A DNA stretch of 64,000 bases, taken from contig NZ_CP069535.1 of the NCBI RefSeq assembly GCF_016889805.1, forward strand, positions 1,364,001-1,428,000. The letters run 5' to 3'. The notes beneath the pieces are model-generated. The model was not told the origin of the DNA. It worked only from the letters and a program-made list of their open reading frames with translations, and searched no databases. The DNA comes from Rhodanobacter sp. FDAARGOS 1247. GTDB taxonomy: Bacteria; Pseudomonadota; Gammaproteobacteria; Xanthomonadales; Rhodanobacteraceae. Below, piece by piece: positions 34,050 through 43,842 of this stretch (position 1 is the first letter of the stretch; each line of letters starts with the position of its first letter). The translations under genes and the position numbers were made by a program.

Positions 34050-35660
34050 ATGAAGTCACCCAGCATGCTCCGCGGACTGCTCTCGTTCAGCAGCATGACG
34101 ATGATTTCGCGGGTACTGGGCCTGATGCGCGACATCTCGATGAGCCACGTGTTCGGCGCCACGGTCGCCACCGACGCGTTCGTGGTGGCGTTCCGCATCC
34201 CCAACTTCATGCGCCGGCTGTTCGCCGAAGGGTCGTTCTCCACCGCCTTCGTGCCGGTCTTCACCGAGGTGAAGGAAACCGGCAGTCACGATGACCTGAA
34301 GCGACTGATGGCGACCGTGGCCGGCACCCTGGGCGGCGTGCTGCTGGTGGTGACGGCGCTGGGGCTGATCTTCGCGCCGCAGCTTGCCACCGCCTTCATC
34401 CCCGGCGCGCTGGACCAGCCGCACAAGTTCGACCTGACCACCGAGCTGGTGCGCTGGATGTTCCCGTTCCTGCTGTTCGTGTCGCTGACCGCACTGGCCG
34501 GCGGTGCGCTGAACAGCTTCCATCGCTTCGCGATGCCGGCGCTGGCGCCGGTCATCCTCAATGTCTGCATGATCGTGGCGGCGCTGTGGATCGCGCCGCA
34601 CCTGCATGTGCCGATCCTGGCGATGGGCTGGGCGGTGCTGCTGGCCGGCGTGCTGCAGTTGCTGTTCCTGCTGCCGGCCCTGCGCCAGCTGGACCTGCTG
34701 GTGCTGCCGCGCTGGGGCTGGCGCCATCCGCAGGTCAGGAAAATCATGCGGCTGATGGTGCCCACGCTGTTCGGCTCGTCGGTGGCCCAGATCAACCTGC
34801 TGCTGGACACCATCGTGGTGTCGCTGCTGGTGACCGGGTCGCAGACCTGGCTGTGGCAGTCGACGCGCTTCCTCGAACTGCCGCTGGGCGTGTTCGGCGT
34901 CGCGCTGGGCACGGTGATCCTGCCGTCGCTGTCGCGTCACCACGTGGGCACCGATCGGGCCGGATTTTCGAAGGCGCTGGACTGGGGGCTGCGCATCACG
35001 CTGCTGATCGCGGTGCCGGCGGCGATCGCGCTGGCGCTGCTGGCCGAACCGCTGGTGGCCACGCTGTTCCAGAACGGCCAGTACACCGCCTTCGACACCC
35101 GCATGACCGCCGCCGCCGTGCTGGCGCTCAGCTGCGGTCTGCCGGCCTATGCGCTGGTCAAGGTGGTGCTGCCGGCGTTCTATGCGCGCCAGGACACCCG
35201 CACGCCGGTGAAGGCGGGCGTGGCCTCGCTGGTGATCAACATGATCTTCAACGGCTTGCTGATCGCGTTGTTCTTCGAGCTGTGGGCACCGGCATCGGTG
35301 AAGCAGGGCAGCTGGCTGGACGGCATCGCCCAGGTGCCCGGCCTGCACGTGGGCCTGGCGCTGGCCAGTGCGCTGGCCAGCTACGTGAACTTCATGCTGC
35401 TGTGGCGCTGGCTCAAGCGCGCCGGCGTGTACCAGCGGCAGCCCGGCTGGGCGCGGCACTGGCTGCGGTTGGGCTCGTCCTGCCTGGCGATGGCTGCCGT
35501 GCTGCTGCTGGGCCGCTGGCTGTGGCCGGAATGGGTGCACGGCGTTTCGGTGGCCACCCGGCTGTGGCGCCTGGCCGTGCTGGTGGTCGCGGGGGCGGGC
35601 ACTTATGTCGCGGTGCTGTTTGCCGGCGGCTTCCGCCTGCGCGATCTGCGCGGGGCGTGA
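34050..35660 (+). CDS. murJ: Lipid II flippase MurJ
   Basis: A 536-residue MOP-superfamily flippase that moves the peptidoglycan precursor across the inner membrane. Starting at ATG 34050 gives the family N-terminus SMTMISRVLGLMRDI with FRIPNFMRRLFAEGSFSTAFVPVF, the highly conserved first-helix region. About 13-14 hydrophobic segments follow. It leads the block murJ-ribF-ileS-lspA-ispH, next to divergent rpsT, a common gammaproteobacterial order. Confidence 0.96.
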   Translation: MKSPSMLRGLLSFSSMTMISRVLGLMRDISMSHVFGATVATDAFVVAFRIPNFMRRLFAEGSFSTAFVPVFTEVKETGSHDDLKRLMATVAGTLGGVLLVVTALGLIFAPQLATAFIPGALDQPHKFDLTTELVRWMFPFLLFVSLTALAGGALNSFHRFAMPALAPVILNVCMIVAALWIAPHLHVPILAMGWAVLLAGVLQLLFLLPALRQLDLLVLPRWGWRHPQVRKIMRLMVPTLFGSSVAQINLLLDTIVVSLLVTGSQTWLWQSTRFLELPLGVFGVALGTVILPSLSRHHVGTDRAGFSKALDWGLRITLLIAVPAAIALALLAEPLVATLFQNGQYTAFDTRMTAAAVLALSCGLPAYALVKVVLPAFYARQDTRTPVKAGVASLVINMIFNGLLIALFFELWAPASVKQGSWLDGIAQVPGLHVGLALASALASYVNFMLLWRWLKRAGVYQRQPGWARHWLRLGSSCLAMAAVLLLGRWLWPEWVHGVSVATRLWRLAVLVVAGAGTYVAVLFAGGFRLRDLRGA

Positions 35661-35709
35661 GCCGCGCCTGCGCGATTATCGGCGGGCGTCCGGCCGTTAT
35701 ACTCAGGCG

Positions 35710-36663
35710 ATGATGAAACTTTCCAGGGATGTCGCGGGCCCTTGCCTGACGCCGCGCGGCAGTGTGATGGTGGTCGGCGCATTCGATGGCCTGCACCGTG
35801 GCCACCAGGCCTTGCTGGCGCAGGTGCGCGAACGTGCCCAGGCGCTTGGCTGCAGCCCCGTGGTGGTGAGCTTCGAGCCGCTGCCCCGGGCGTTCTTCTC
35901 GCCCGAACCGGTGCCGCGGCTGTCCAGCGTGCGCGAAAAACTGCGCGGCTTTGCCGCCGCCGGCCTGGAACAGGCCCTGCTGCTGCGCTTCAACCGGGCG
36001 CTGACCGCGATGTCGGCCGAGGATTTCGTGCGGCGGGTGCTGGTCGAGCGCCTGGCTGCGCGCGAGGTCTGGGTGGGTGGCGACTTCCGCTTCGGCCACA
36101 AGCGCGGCGGCGACGTGGCCTTGCTGGAGCGCATGGGCGCCGAACTGGGCTTCAGCGCCTGCACCATGCCGGTGATCCAACTGGAGGGCGAACGGGTTTC
36201 GGCCAGCCGCGTGCGCGCCCTGCTGGCCGCGGGCGATTTCACCGGCGCCGAGCCACTGCTGGGCCGTCCGTTCGTGATCGACGGCAAGGTCGAATACGGC
36301 AACCAGCTTGGCCGCACGCTGGGCTATCCCACCGCCAACATCCACCTGCAACAGCGGGTCAGCCCGATCCAGGGCATCTTCGCGGTGCGCGTGGGTCTGG
36401 GCGAGAGCGAGTGCAGCTGGCCCGGCGTGGCCAGCCTCGGCGTGCGCCCCACGGTGAACCAGGTCAGCCAGCCGCTGCTGGAAGTGCACCTGTTCGACTT
36501 CGACGGCGACCTGTACGGCCAGCGCATGGCGGTGGAGTTCGTGGCCAAACTGCGCGACGAGCAGAAGTTCGACGGGCTGGAACCGCTGAAGGCGCAGATG
36601 GCGCTGGACTCACGGCGGGCGCGCGAGCTGCTGGGCATGAACCCGCGGCTGGTCGATGCGTGA
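35710..36663 (+). CDS. ribF: Bifunctional riboflavin kinase/FAD synthetase
   Basis: Makes FMN and then FAD. The 317-residue protein has the nucleotidyltransferase domain (GAFDGLHRGHQALL near residue 20; GGDFRFGHKRGG; ERVSASRVRALL) and the C-terminal riboflavin kinase domain (GRTLGYPTANI, PGVASLGVRPTV). The ATG at 35710 is chosen because upstream in-frame starts would fall inside murJ or the short gap. It lies 49 bases after murJ in the same direction. Confidence 0.95.
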   Translation: MMKLSRDVAGPCLTPRGSVMVVGAFDGLHRGHQALLAQVRERAQALGCSPVVVSFEPLPRAFFSPEPVPRLSSVREKLRGFAAAGLEQALLLRFNRALTAMSAEDFVRRVLVERLAAREVWVGGDFRFGHKRGGDVALLERMGAELGFSACTMPVIQLEGERVSASRVRALLAAGDFTGAEPLLGRPFVIDGKVEYGNQLGRTLGYPTANIHLQQRVSPIQGIFAVRVGLGESECSWPGVASLGVRPTVNQVSQPLLEVHLFDFDGDLYGQRMAVEFVAKLRDEQKFDGLEPLKAQMALDSRRARELLGMNPRLVDA

Positions 36664-36753
36664 GACGGCTTCCGGCAGGCGCAGGTATCGTTTAACTTTG
36701 AACTCTTTGTCCGCGCTGGCGGACGGCAACGCTTCCATTACGGCACCCAGGCA

Positions 36754-39660
36754 ATGACCCACGATTACAAGAGCACGATCAACCTGCCGCAGACGGACTT
36801 TCCGATGCGCGGCGATTTGCCGAAACGCGAGCCGGGCTGGCTGGCGGAGTGGGAGCGGGTGGGGCGCTATGCGCAGATCCAGCAGAAGACCGCGCACCGC
36901 GACAGCGTGTTCGTGCTGCATGACGGCCCGCCGTACGCGAACGGCCCGATCCACATCGGCCATGCGGTGAACAAGATCCTCAAGGACATCGTGGTCAAGT
37001 CCAAGCTGCTGGCCGGCCAGCGCGCGCCTTACGTGCCGGGCTGGGACTGCCACGGCCTGCCGATCGAGATCGCGGTGGAGAAGAAGTTCGGCAAGCCGGG
37101 CGACAAGCTCGACGCGGCGGCGTTCCGGCAGAAGTGCCGCGAATACGCCGCCGAGCAGGTCGACACCCAGCGCAACGACTTCAAGCGCCTGGGCGTGCTG
37201 GGCGACTGGGACCACCCGTACCGCTCGATGGATTTTCGCTTCGAGGCCGACATGCTGCGCGCGCTGGCGCGGATCGTTTCCAACGGCCACGTGCTGCGCG
37301 GCGCCAAGCCGGTGTACTGGTGCTTCGACTGCGCCTCGGCGCTGGCCGAGGCGGAGATCGAATACGCCGACAAGGTCTCGCCCGCCGTCGACGTCGCCTA
37401 TGACGCGCTGGATGCGAAGGCGCTGGCGAAGAAGTTCGGCGTGGATGCGGGCGACGCCATCGTGGCCATCCCGATCTGGACCACCACGCCGTGGACGCTG
37501 CCGGAAAGCCAGGCGGTGTCGCTGGGCGCCGGGCTGGAATACGCGCTGATCGAGGGCCCGCAACGCGATGGCCGGCGCGTGCTGCTGGTGGTCGCCAGTG
37601 CGCTGGCCGACAAGGCCGCGCAGCGCTACAACATCTCCCTTCCCCCGCAGGCGGGGGAAGGTGCCCGAAGGGCGGATGGGGGCGCTCTTCATGTACTGGG
37701 CCATGCCGAAGGCAAGGCGCTGGAAGGCTTCAAGCTGCAACACCCGTTCTACCCGCGCGAAGTGCCGGTGATCCTGGGCGACCACGTGTCGGCCGACGAC
37801 GGCACCGGCGCCGTGCACACCTCGCCCGATCACGGCGTGGAGGATTTCGTGGTGGCCCGCGAGTACGGCATCGGCCTGCTCAACTACATCGAACCGCGCG
37901 GCACCTATCGCATCGACACACCGCAAGCGGACAGCCTCGCGCTGGGCGGCATGCACATCTGGAAGGCCAACGAGGCGCTGGTCGACCTGCTGCGCCAGCG
38001 TGGCGTGTTGCTGGCGTTCTCGAAGATCGAGCACAGCTACCCGCACTGCTGGCGGCACAAGACGCCGGTGATCTACCGCACCACGCCGCAGTGGTTCATC
38101 TCGATGGAGCAGCAGGACCTGCGCCAGACGGCGCTCACCTCGATCAAGTCCGTGCGCTGGGTGCCGGGCTGGGGCGAGGAGCGCATCGCCGGCATGGTCG
38201 CCGGGCGGCCGGACTGGTGCATCTCGCGCCAGCGCACCTGGGGCGTGCCGATCGCGCTGTTCGTGCACAAGGCGACGCAGGAAGCGCATCCGCATTCGGT
38301 CGAATTGCTGGAGCAGGTCGCGCAGAAGGTGGAGCAGGGCGGCATCGATGCCTGGTTCACCCTGGATGCGGCCGAGCTGCTTGGCGACGACGCGCAGGAT
38401 TACGAGAAAGTCACCGACGTGCTCGATGTCTGGTTCGACTCCGGCGTCACCCACTACACCGTGATCGACCAGCGTCCCGAACTGCAGCAGGGCGCGGCCA
38501 CGCATTACAAGGTGATGTACCTGGAAGGTTCCGACCAGCATCGCGGCTGGTTCCAGTCGTCGCTGCTGACCTCGGCGGCGATCCACGGCCGCGCGCCCTA
38601 CAACGAAGTGCTGACCCATGGCTTCGCGGTCGACGCGAACGGCCGCAAGATGTCCAAGTCGCTGGGCAACGTGGTGGCACCGCAGAAGGTGATGGACACG
38701 CTGGGCGCCGACGTGCTGCGCCTGTGGGTGGCCTCGGCCGATTACCGCAACGAGATGACCGTCTCCGACGAGATCCTGAAGCGCGTGTCGGACAGCTACC
38801 GGCGCATCCGCAACACCGCGCGTTTCCTGCTCGGCAACCTCGACGGTTTCGATCCGGCCACGCACCTGCTGCCGGTGGCGGACAGCCTGCTGCTCGACCA
38901 GTGGGCCGTGCAGCAGGCGCATGACGTGCAGCAGGCGGTGACCGCCGCGTACGAGCGCAACGACTATCCAGACGTCATCGCGCGCATCCAGAACTTCTGC
39001 ACCAACGAACTGGGCGCGCTGTACCTGGACATCACCAAGGACCGGCTCTACACCATGCCCACCGACAGCCGCGGTCGGCGCAGCGCGCAAGGCGCGATGT
39101 ACCGCATCGCCGAGGCGCTGGTGCGCTGGCTGGCACCGGTGCTGAGCTTCACCGCCGAGGAAATCTGGCAGCAGTTGCCGGGCGAGCGCGGTGACAGCGT
39201 GCTGTTCGAAACCTGGTACGACGGCCTGAGCGCGGCCCAGGCTTCGCCGGAACAGCGGCGCTGGTGGACCGACCTGCTTGCGATCCGCGATGCGTCCTCG
39301 CGCGTGCTCGAAGGCATGCGCAAGGCCGAGCGGATCGGCGCGGCGCTGGAGGCGAAGCTGGTGGTCCACGCCGACGGGGCGCTTTCGACCCGCTACGCCG
39401 AGGCCGCCGACGAGCTGCGCTTCTTCTTCATCACCTCCGACTTCACCCTGGCCCCGCTCGCCCCGCGTGCGGACGACGCGGTGAAGGTGGAGCTGGATGG
39501 CGCCGAAGCCTGGGTTTCCGCCAGCGTCAGCGGCGCAGCCAAATGCGTACGCTGCTGGCACCGCCGCGACGACGTGGGTAGCCACGCCGCGCATCCCGAA
39601 TTGTGCGACCGCTGCATCAGCAACATCGAAGGGCCGGGCGAGGATCGCCGCTGGTTCTGA
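36754..39660 (+). CDS. ileS: Isoleucyl-tRNA synthetase with an in-frame repeat insertion
   Basis: A 968-residue class I synthetase charging tRNA-Ile. HIGH is at residues 67-70 ([10 protein letters not shown]), KMSKS at 632-636, and a C-terminal zinc ribbon CVRCWHRR...CDRCISNI is present. Residues about 294-310 ([16 protein letters not shown]) come from a palindromic repeat at 37636-37689 that sits in the CP1 editing domain before [12 protein letters not shown], a place where other IleS proteins have no such sequence as far as I know. The frame is intact, so the enzyme should be functional; this is required in any case because no second ileS is visible. Confidence 0.97.
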   Translation: MTHDYKSTINLPQTDFPMRGDLPKREPGWLAEWERVGRYAQIQQKTAHRDSVFVLHDGPPYANGPIHIGHAVNKILKDIVVKSKLLAGQRAPYVPGWDCHGLPIEIAVEKKFGKPGDKLDAAAFRQKCREYAAEQVDTQRNDFKRLGVLGDWDHPYRSMDFRFEADMLRALARIVSNGHVLRGAKPVYWCFDCASALAEAEIEYADKVSPAVDVAYDALDAKALAKKFGVDAGDAIVAIPIWTTTPWTLPESQAVSLGAGLEYALIEGPQRDGRRVLLVVASALADKAAQRYNISLPPQAGEGARRADGGALHVLGHAEGKALEGFKLQHPFYPREVPVILGDHVSADDGTGAVHTSPDHGVEDFVVAREYGIGLLNYIEPRGTYRIDTPQADSLALGGMHIWKANEALVDLLRQRGVLLAFSKIEHSYPHCWRHKTPVIYRTTPQWFISMEQQDLRQTALTSIKSVRWVPGWGEERIAGMVAGRPDWCISRQRTWGVPIALFVHKATQEAHPHSVELLEQVAQKVEQGGIDAWFTLDAAELLGDDAQDYEKVTDVLDVWFDSGVTHYTVIDQRPELQQGAATHYKVMYLEGSDQHRGWFQSSLLTSAAIHGRAPYNEVLTHGFAVDANGRKMSKSLGNVVAPQKVMDTLGADVLRLWVASADYRNEMTVSDEILKRVSDSYRRIRNTARFLLGNLDGFDPATHLLPVADSLLLDQWAVQQAHDVQQAVTAAYERNDYPDVIARIQNFCTNELGALYLDITKDRLYTMPTDSRGRRSAQGAMYRIAEALVRWLAPVLSFTAEEIWQQLPGERGDSVLFETWYDGLSAAQASPEQRRWWTDLLAIRDASSRVLEGMRKAERIGAALEAKLVVHADGALSTRYAEAADELRFFFITSDFTLAPLAPRADDAVKVELDGAEAWVSASVSGAAKCVRCWHRRDDVGSHAAHPELCDRCISNIEGPGEDRRWF
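37636..37689 (+). repeat. Palindromic repeat inserted in frame in ileS
   Basis: Stem CTTCCCCCGC/GCGGGGGAAG at 37639-37660 with an AG loop, followed by GGTGCCCGAAGGGCGGATGGGGGC. About 46 consecutive bases match the element in metH (59857 onward, opposite strand) with one difference in the loop. It is read as [16 protein letters not shown]. Confidence 0.92.
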
Positions 39661-39670
39661 TTTGCGCTGT

Positions 39671-39784
39671 GCCCCCTCCCCTGCGCAGCAGGGGAGGGCC
39701 GGGGTGGGGTCGCTCTTGATCTGAATCTCGCAAGATCAAAAGCACCCCCTTCCAACCTCCCCCTGCGTTGCAGGGGGAGGAGCC
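39671..39784. repeat. Paired GC-rich palindromic repeat (doublet)
   Basis: The left stem CCCTCCCCTGC/GCAGGGGAGGG and right stem CCTCCCCCTGC/GCAGGGGGAGG flank a spacer with GGGGTGGGGTCGCTCTTGATC and GATCAAAAGC, themselves partly complementary. It fills the gap between ileS and lspA and ends about 23 bases before the lspA ATG. Confidence 0.9.
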
Positions 39785-39806
39785 ATTCCCAATCGAGTTT
39801 CCGTTC

Positions 39807-40307
39807 ATGATCAGCCAACGCAACGCACTTCCCTGGCTCTGGCTCTCCGCGCTTGTCATCGCGCTCGACCAGCTCAGCAAATGGTGGGCGCTGCACGCGC
39901 TGCAGCCGATGGGCGTGCCGCACCCGGTGATTCCCGGTTTCCTCAACTGGACGCTGGCCTTCAACAAGGGCGCCGCCTTCAGCTTCCTGGCCAGCGGTGC
40001 GGGCTGGCAGCGCTGGTTCTTCGTGGCGCTGGCGCTGGTGATCAGCGCGGTGCTGGTGACCTGGCTGGCGCGCACGCCGCGCCGCGACTGGCGCACCAGC
40101 CTGCCGCTGGCGCTGATCGTGGGCGGTGCGATCGGCAACCTGATCGACCGGCTGCATGCCGCGCAGGTCACCGACTTCATCCACGTGTACTTCCGCCAGT
40201 GGGATTACCCGGTGTTCAACCTGGCCGATTGCGGCATCACGGTCGGCGCGGTGATGCTGGTCGTGTTCGGCCTGTTCGCCGGCAAGCCGGCGGACGGCGT
40301 GCGATAA
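39807..40307 (+). CDS. lspA: Lipoprotein signal peptidase (SPase II)
   Basis: Cleaves signal peptides of diacylglyceryl-modified prolipoproteins in the inner membrane. The 166-residue protein from ATG 39807 has four TM helices and the two catalytic aspartates, Asp114 in GNLIDRL and Asp141 in FNLADCGI; the NKGAAFSFL motif is also present. The frame is open a little upstream through the palindromic repeat, but only a TTG start lies there and it would add a non-family peptide. Confidence 0.95.
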   Translation: MISQRNALPWLWLSALVIALDQLSKWWALHALQPMGVPHPVIPGFLNWTLAFNKGAAFSFLASGAGWQRWFFVALALVISAVLVTWLARTPRRDWRTSLPLALIVGGAIGNLIDRLHAAQVTDFIHVYFRQWDYPVFNLADCGITVGAVMLVVFGLFAGKPADGVR

Positions 40308-40345
40308 TTCGCCGCTGCAGCCTTTCGCATCTGCGAAGCGCACTC

Positions 40346-40377
40346 CTCCATCTCCCCATGCTGCGCAGGGGGAGGGA
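40346..40377. repeat. Degenerate palindromic repeat, single copy
   Basis: CTCCCC ... GGGGGAG around ATGCTGCGCA in the lspA-ispH gap. It resembles the right half of the doublets elsewhere in the window but with an imperfect stem. Confidence 0.6.
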
Positions 40378-40394
40378 CAAGGTCACGAGTTCCC

Positions 40395-41354
40395 ATGGAT
40401 ATCCTGCTTGCCAACCCCCGCGGCTTCTGCGCCGGCGTCGATCGCGCCATTGCCATCGTCGAGCGCGCGCTGGAATCGTACGGTGCGCCGATCTATGTCC
40501 GGCATGAAGTGGTGCACAACCGTTACGTGGTCGACAAGCTGCATGCCGACGGCGCGGTGTTCGTCGAGGAGCTGCACGAAGTGCCCGATGGCGCCACGGT
40601 GATCTTCAGCGCGCACGGCGTGTCGCAGGCGGTGCGCGAGGAGGCCGATCAGCGGCACCTGAAAGTGTTCGACGCCACCTGTCCGCTGGTCACCAAGGTG
40701 CACATGGAAGTGGCGCGGCTGGGTCGCATCGGTCGCAGCGTGGTGCTGATCGGCCACGCCGGGCATCCGGAAGTGGAAGGGACGATGGGGCAGTGGAATC
40801 CGGCCAACAGCGGCGAGATCCTGCTGGTCGAGTCGCTGGAAGACGTCGCCACGCTGGCGCCCGCGTTCCCACAGCTGTTGTCCTACGTCACCCAGACCAC
40901 GCTGTCGGTGGACGACACCAAGGCGATCATCGAAGCCCTGCGGCTGAAGTTTCCCGACATCGAAGGGCCGCGCAAGGACGACATCTGCTACGCCACGCAG
41001 AACCGCCAGGACGCCGTGCGTCGGCTGGCCGACGCGGTCGACCTGATGCTGGTGGTCGGCTCGGTCAACAGCTCCAACTCCAACCGCTTGCGCGAGCTGG
41101 CCGAGAAGCAGGGCGTTCGTTCGTTCCTGATCGACGGCGCCGAACACATCGAGCGCAGCTGGCTGGATGGCGTGAGCCGCATCGGCCTCACCGCCGGCGC
41201 CTCCGCGCCAGAGAAGCTGGTGCGCGACGTGATTGCCCGCCTGCAGTCGTGGGGCGCCGGCGCGGTGCGCGAGCTGGACGGCGAACCGGAAAACATCACC
41301 TTCGCCCTGCCCAAGGAACTGCGCGTGGTCGGCGACAACAGCTCCAGCCTCTGA
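40395..41354 (+). CDS. ispH: 4-hydroxy-3-methylbut-2-enyl diphosphate reductase
   Basis: Last enzyme of the MEP isoprenoid pathway; it makes IPP and DMAPP with a [4Fe-4S] cluster. The 319-residue protein has the three cluster cysteines Cys12 (GFCAGV), Cys96 (DATCPLV) and Cys198 ([10 protein letters not shown]), plus HEVVHN, SAHGVS and [11 protein letters not shown] for substrate binding. It closes the murJ-ribF-ileS-lspA-ispH block; the FKBP gene (fkpB) often found between lspA and ispH in other gammaproteobacteria is absent. Confidence 0.97.
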   Translation: MDILLANPRGFCAGVDRAIAIVERALESYGAPIYVRHEVVHNRYVVDKLHADGAVFVEELHEVPDGATVIFSAHGVSQAVREEADQRHLKVFDATCPLVTKVHMEVARLGRIGRSVVLIGHAGHPEVEGTMGQWNPANSGEILLVESLEDVATLAPAFPQLLSYVTQTTLSVDDTKAIIEALRLKFPDIEGPRKDDICYATQNRQDAVRRLADAVDLMLVVGSVNSSNSNRLRELAEKQGVRSFLIDGAEHIERSWLDGVSRIGLTAGASAPEKLVRDVIARLQSWGAGAVRELDGEPENITFALPKELRVVGDNSSSL

Positions 41355-41396
41355 CTGGCGGCGCGTGCGGCCCGTAGGGCGCTCACCGCCTGCCGC

Positions 41397-41426
41397 TTGC
41401 GCCACCCCGCCGCGACAACGTAAAAT
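41397..41426 (+). promoter_or_regulatory. Promoter of tRNA-Thr
   Basis: TTGCGC at 41397-41402 and TAAAAT at 41421-41426 are separated by 18 bases, with the tRNA beginning 13 bases after the -10 box. Confidence 0.6.
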
Positions 41427-41438
41427 CCGCGGCTCTTT

Positions 41439-41514
41439 GCCGGAATAGCTCAGTTGGTAGAGCGGCGCATTCGTAATGCGTAGGTCGCAGGTTCGACTCC
41501 TGTTTCCGGCACCA
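41439..41514 (+). tRNA. tRNA-Thr (anticodon CGT)
   Basis: A 76-base cloverleaf including the encoded CCA. Acceptor arms GCCGGAA/TTCCGGC pair fully, the D-loop reads AGCTCAGTTGGTAGAGC, the anticodon loop is TTCGTAA within GCGCA/TGCGT, and the T-arm contains GGTTCGACTCC. The anticodon CGU reads ACG codons. Confidence 0.97.
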
Positions 41515-41521
41515 GAACTCC

Positions 41522-41551
41522 AAAGGCCCGCGCAAGCGGGCCTTTGCTTTT
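41522..41551 (+). terminator. Rho-independent terminator after tRNA-Thr
   Basis: Perfect 10-base stem AAAGGCCCGC/GCGGGCCTTT with a GCAA tetraloop, followed by GCTTTT. It begins eight bases after the tRNA and separates it from the pilin genes. Confidence 0.88.
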
Positions 41552-41701
41552 CCGGAGCGGGCCCCGCCGCCCGTGATCCCCGTCACCCTTTCCGGCGCGC
41601 CGGCGGCCGCTTGTCGGCCAATCCCTACCGCTGGTCGGCTGGGGGCTGGCTGGCGCGGGCGGCATGGGTACAGTGCGCTCAGGGGTATCAGGGAGAATTC
41701 C

Positions 41702-42289
41702 ATGCAAGTCTTGTCGTGTCAGCGAGCCGTCTCGCTGGTCGCATCGCCCGGGTCGGCGCGCCGCACACAGCGCGGCTTCACGCTGGTCGAGCTGATGATC
41801 ACGCTCACCATCGCCGTGGTGCTGCTGATGATCGCGGTGCCGAGCTTCAAGAATCTGACCTTGTCGAACAAGCTCACCACGAGCGCCAACGACATCGTCC
41901 ACGCAATCAGCGTGGCGCGCATGGAGGCGATCAAGCGCAACTCCAGCACGCAGCTTTGCAGCGATTCGTCCAGCGCGAACTCGAGCACTGACCTGGGCAA
42001 GGCATGTGGCACTGAGACCGGCGCGGTGTGGGCAATGAGTGGTACCGGGGTCAGCCAGGTACTGGCGGGTGCTCCGGGCCTGGTCGCGCCGCTTCAGCTG
42101 AAGGGCAACGCGACGGCTTTGAGCTTCACCGCGCAAGGGCTGGCGCGCAAGGTCGGCACCACCACCCTCTATGAAGGCACCGTGGCGGATATCTGCACCA
42201 GCCAGATGACCAGCAGCAATCATCGGGTGATCACGATGACGGCCGGTTCGATTCTCGCCACCACCACTACCTCGGGAACTTGCCCCTAG
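41702..42289 (+). CDS. fimT: Type IV minor pseudopilin, FimT/GspH family
   Basis: A 195-residue pseudopilin. The prepilin site is QRG|FTLVELMITLTIAVVLLMIAV, with Glu at +5 after the cleavage point, and a GspH-type globular domain follows with several cysteines (TQLCSDSS, GKACGT, ADICTS). GGGAG precedes the ATG at 41702. First gene of the operon fimT-pilV-pilW-pilX-pilY1-pilE. FimT proteins in related bacteria are minor pilins implicated in DNA uptake and pilus assembly. Confidence 0.9.
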   Translation: MQVLSCQRAVSLVASPGSARRTQRGFTLVELMITLTIAVVLLMIAVPSFKNLTLSNKLTTSANDIVHAISVARMEAIKRNSSTQLCSDSSSANSSTDLGKACGTETGAVWAMSGTGVSQVLAGAPGLVAPLQLKGNATALSFTAQGLARKVGTTTLYEGTVADICTSQMTSSNHRVITMTAGSILATTTTSGTCP

Positions 42290-42291
42290 TG

Positions 42292-42813
42292 ATGAACATG
42301 ACGACTGATTTCATGCCCAACCGTCCGGCGCGGAAGTCCGCGGCCGGCAAGCGCTCCCTGCAATCCGGTGTCGGCCTGATCGAGGTGCTGGTCGCCGTGC
42401 TGGTGCTCTCCATCGCCTTCCTCGGCATCGCCGCCCTGCAGGCGATGTCGCTGTCCACCAACAACAGCGCCATGGCGCGCTCCATGGCGACGATCTCCAG
42501 CTATTCGATCCTCGATGCCATGCGGGCGGACATGGCGGCAGCTCAAAGTGGCAGCTACAACCGCACCGGTACGTCAGCGGTGAAGGCCAGTGCCTGTCCC
42601 GCAGGGACGGGTTCGCTGGCCAACTACCAGATCAGCCAGTGGTGCGGTCAGCTGGGCAAGGCCTTGGGCACGGCTGACACGACCAAGGGCGACATCAGTT
42701 GCACTGCGGTGGACAAGAGCGCGAACTGCACCGTCACCATCAGTTTCGACGACAGCCGCGCCGGAGTCGGTGGCAGCAACGTGCAGCAAGTCATCACCAG
42801 GGCCATGCTATGA
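42292..42813 (+). CDS. pilV: Type IV minor pilin PilV
   Basis: A 173-residue minor pilin with the site QSG|VGLIEVLVAVLVLSIAFLG (Glu +5) and a C-terminal part with four to five cysteines. Three starts are possible near the preceding stop (GTG 42289, ATG 42292, ATG 42298); I chose 42292 as the first ATG. Its stop overlaps the pilW start (42810-42813). It is part of the priming complex for pilus assembly together with PilW, PilX and PilY1. Confidence 0.9.
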   Translation: MNMTTDFMPNRPARKSAAGKRSLQSGVGLIEVLVAVLVLSIAFLGIAALQAMSLSTNNSAMARSMATISSYSILDAMRADMAAAQSGSYNRTGTSAVKASACPAGTGSLANYQISQWCGQLGKALGTADTTKGDISCTAVDKSANCTVTISFDDSRAGVGGSNVQQVITRAML

Positions 42814-43841
42814 GCCGCAACCCCATGTTCAAACGCGACTACGGCCGGTCCCTTCGATCGTCACAGGGTTTCACCCTGATCGAACTGATGGTGGCCATGC
42901 TGCTGGGCCTGATCGTGATCGGCGGCGTGGTCAGCGTGTTCATCGCCAACCAGCGCACCTATCGCACCAATCAGGCGCTCGGTGACGTGCAGGATGGTTC
43001 GCGCACGGCGTTCGAGATGATGGCGCGCGACATCCGCGATGCCGGGCTCAACGGCTGCAACAACAATGGTCGCGTGGCCAATGTTCTCAACGCTCGTCCT
43101 GGTGGTACTGCAACGGCGCAATGGTGGGCGAACTGGGACAACGCGCTGATCGGTTACGACCACAGCCAGACCGACGCAGCCGTGGCCAACGGCACGGCGG
43201 AGAAGGCGAGGGTGAACGGCACCGATTCGCTGATGCTGCTAAGGGCGGAAGGCTCCGGCGTCACCGTGAAGCTCAATACCGAACCGGCGGCCACGTTCAC
43301 CATCAACGAATCCAGTTCGGATTTGCAGGCGGGTGACGTGATCATGGTGTGCGACCCGGATCATGCCGCCTTGGTGCAGATCACTTCCCTGGCCAGCGGC
43401 ACCATCACCCACGCTGCCAGCGGATCGCCGGGCAACTGCAACACCGACTTGAGCTTCCCCACGGTGTGCTCCAGCACCAGCAGCTATGTGTTCACTCCCA
43501 ACGCGCAGATCAGCAAGCTGGCTGCAGTCGACTGGTATGTCGGCGTGAATCCGTTGGGTGGCAGTTCCTTGTACCGCATCGGACTGGAGAACGTTGCCGG
43601 CGTCCCCACCCCGAAAGCCCAGGAAATGGTTCGTGACGTCACCGGCATGACGCTCGCTTATCACCAGTCCGGCAACGCCACTTTCGTCCCCGCTTCCACG
43701 GCCGGCATCAACTGGGCCCTGGTCGACGCCGTGCGGGTAACCCTCACCCTGGAAAGCGTCGACAAGAAATCCGGTACCGACGCCAAGCCGATCTCGCGAA
43801 CCTTCACCGCCACCACCACCGTACGCAACCGGGTGATCTGA
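42810..43841 (+). CDS. pilW: Type IV minor pilin PilW
   Basis: A 343-residue prepilin-like protein with SQG|FTLIELMVAMLLGLIVIGGVV as processing site and helix, then RDIRDAGLNGCNNNG, characteristic of PilW. It overlaps pilV by four bases and is followed after a single base by pilX. It bridges pilin and PilY1 assembly in the family. Confidence 0.92.
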   Translation: MSRNPMFKRDYGRSLRSSQGFTLIELMVAMLLGLIVIGGVVSVFIANQRTYRTNQALGDVQDGSRTAFEMMARDIRDAGLNGCNNNGRVANVLNARPGGTATAQWWANWDNALIGYDHSQTDAAVANGTAEKARVNGTDSLMLLRAEGSGVTVKLNTEPAATFTINESSSDLQAGDVIMVCDPDHAALVQITSLASGTITHAASGSPGNCNTDLSFPTVCSSTSSYVFTPNAQISKLAAVDWYVGVNPLGGSSLYRIGLENVAGVPTPKAQEMVRDVTGMTLAYHQSGNATFVPASTAGINWALVDAVRVTLTLESVDKKSGTDAKPISRTFTATTTVRNRVI

Positions 43842-43842
43842 C

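Noticed and set aside
41515-41701. Sigma-54 promoter before fimT
   Set aside because: TGGCGCGGGCGGCATGG resembles the -24 element, but the GC of the -12 element is not at the right spacing.
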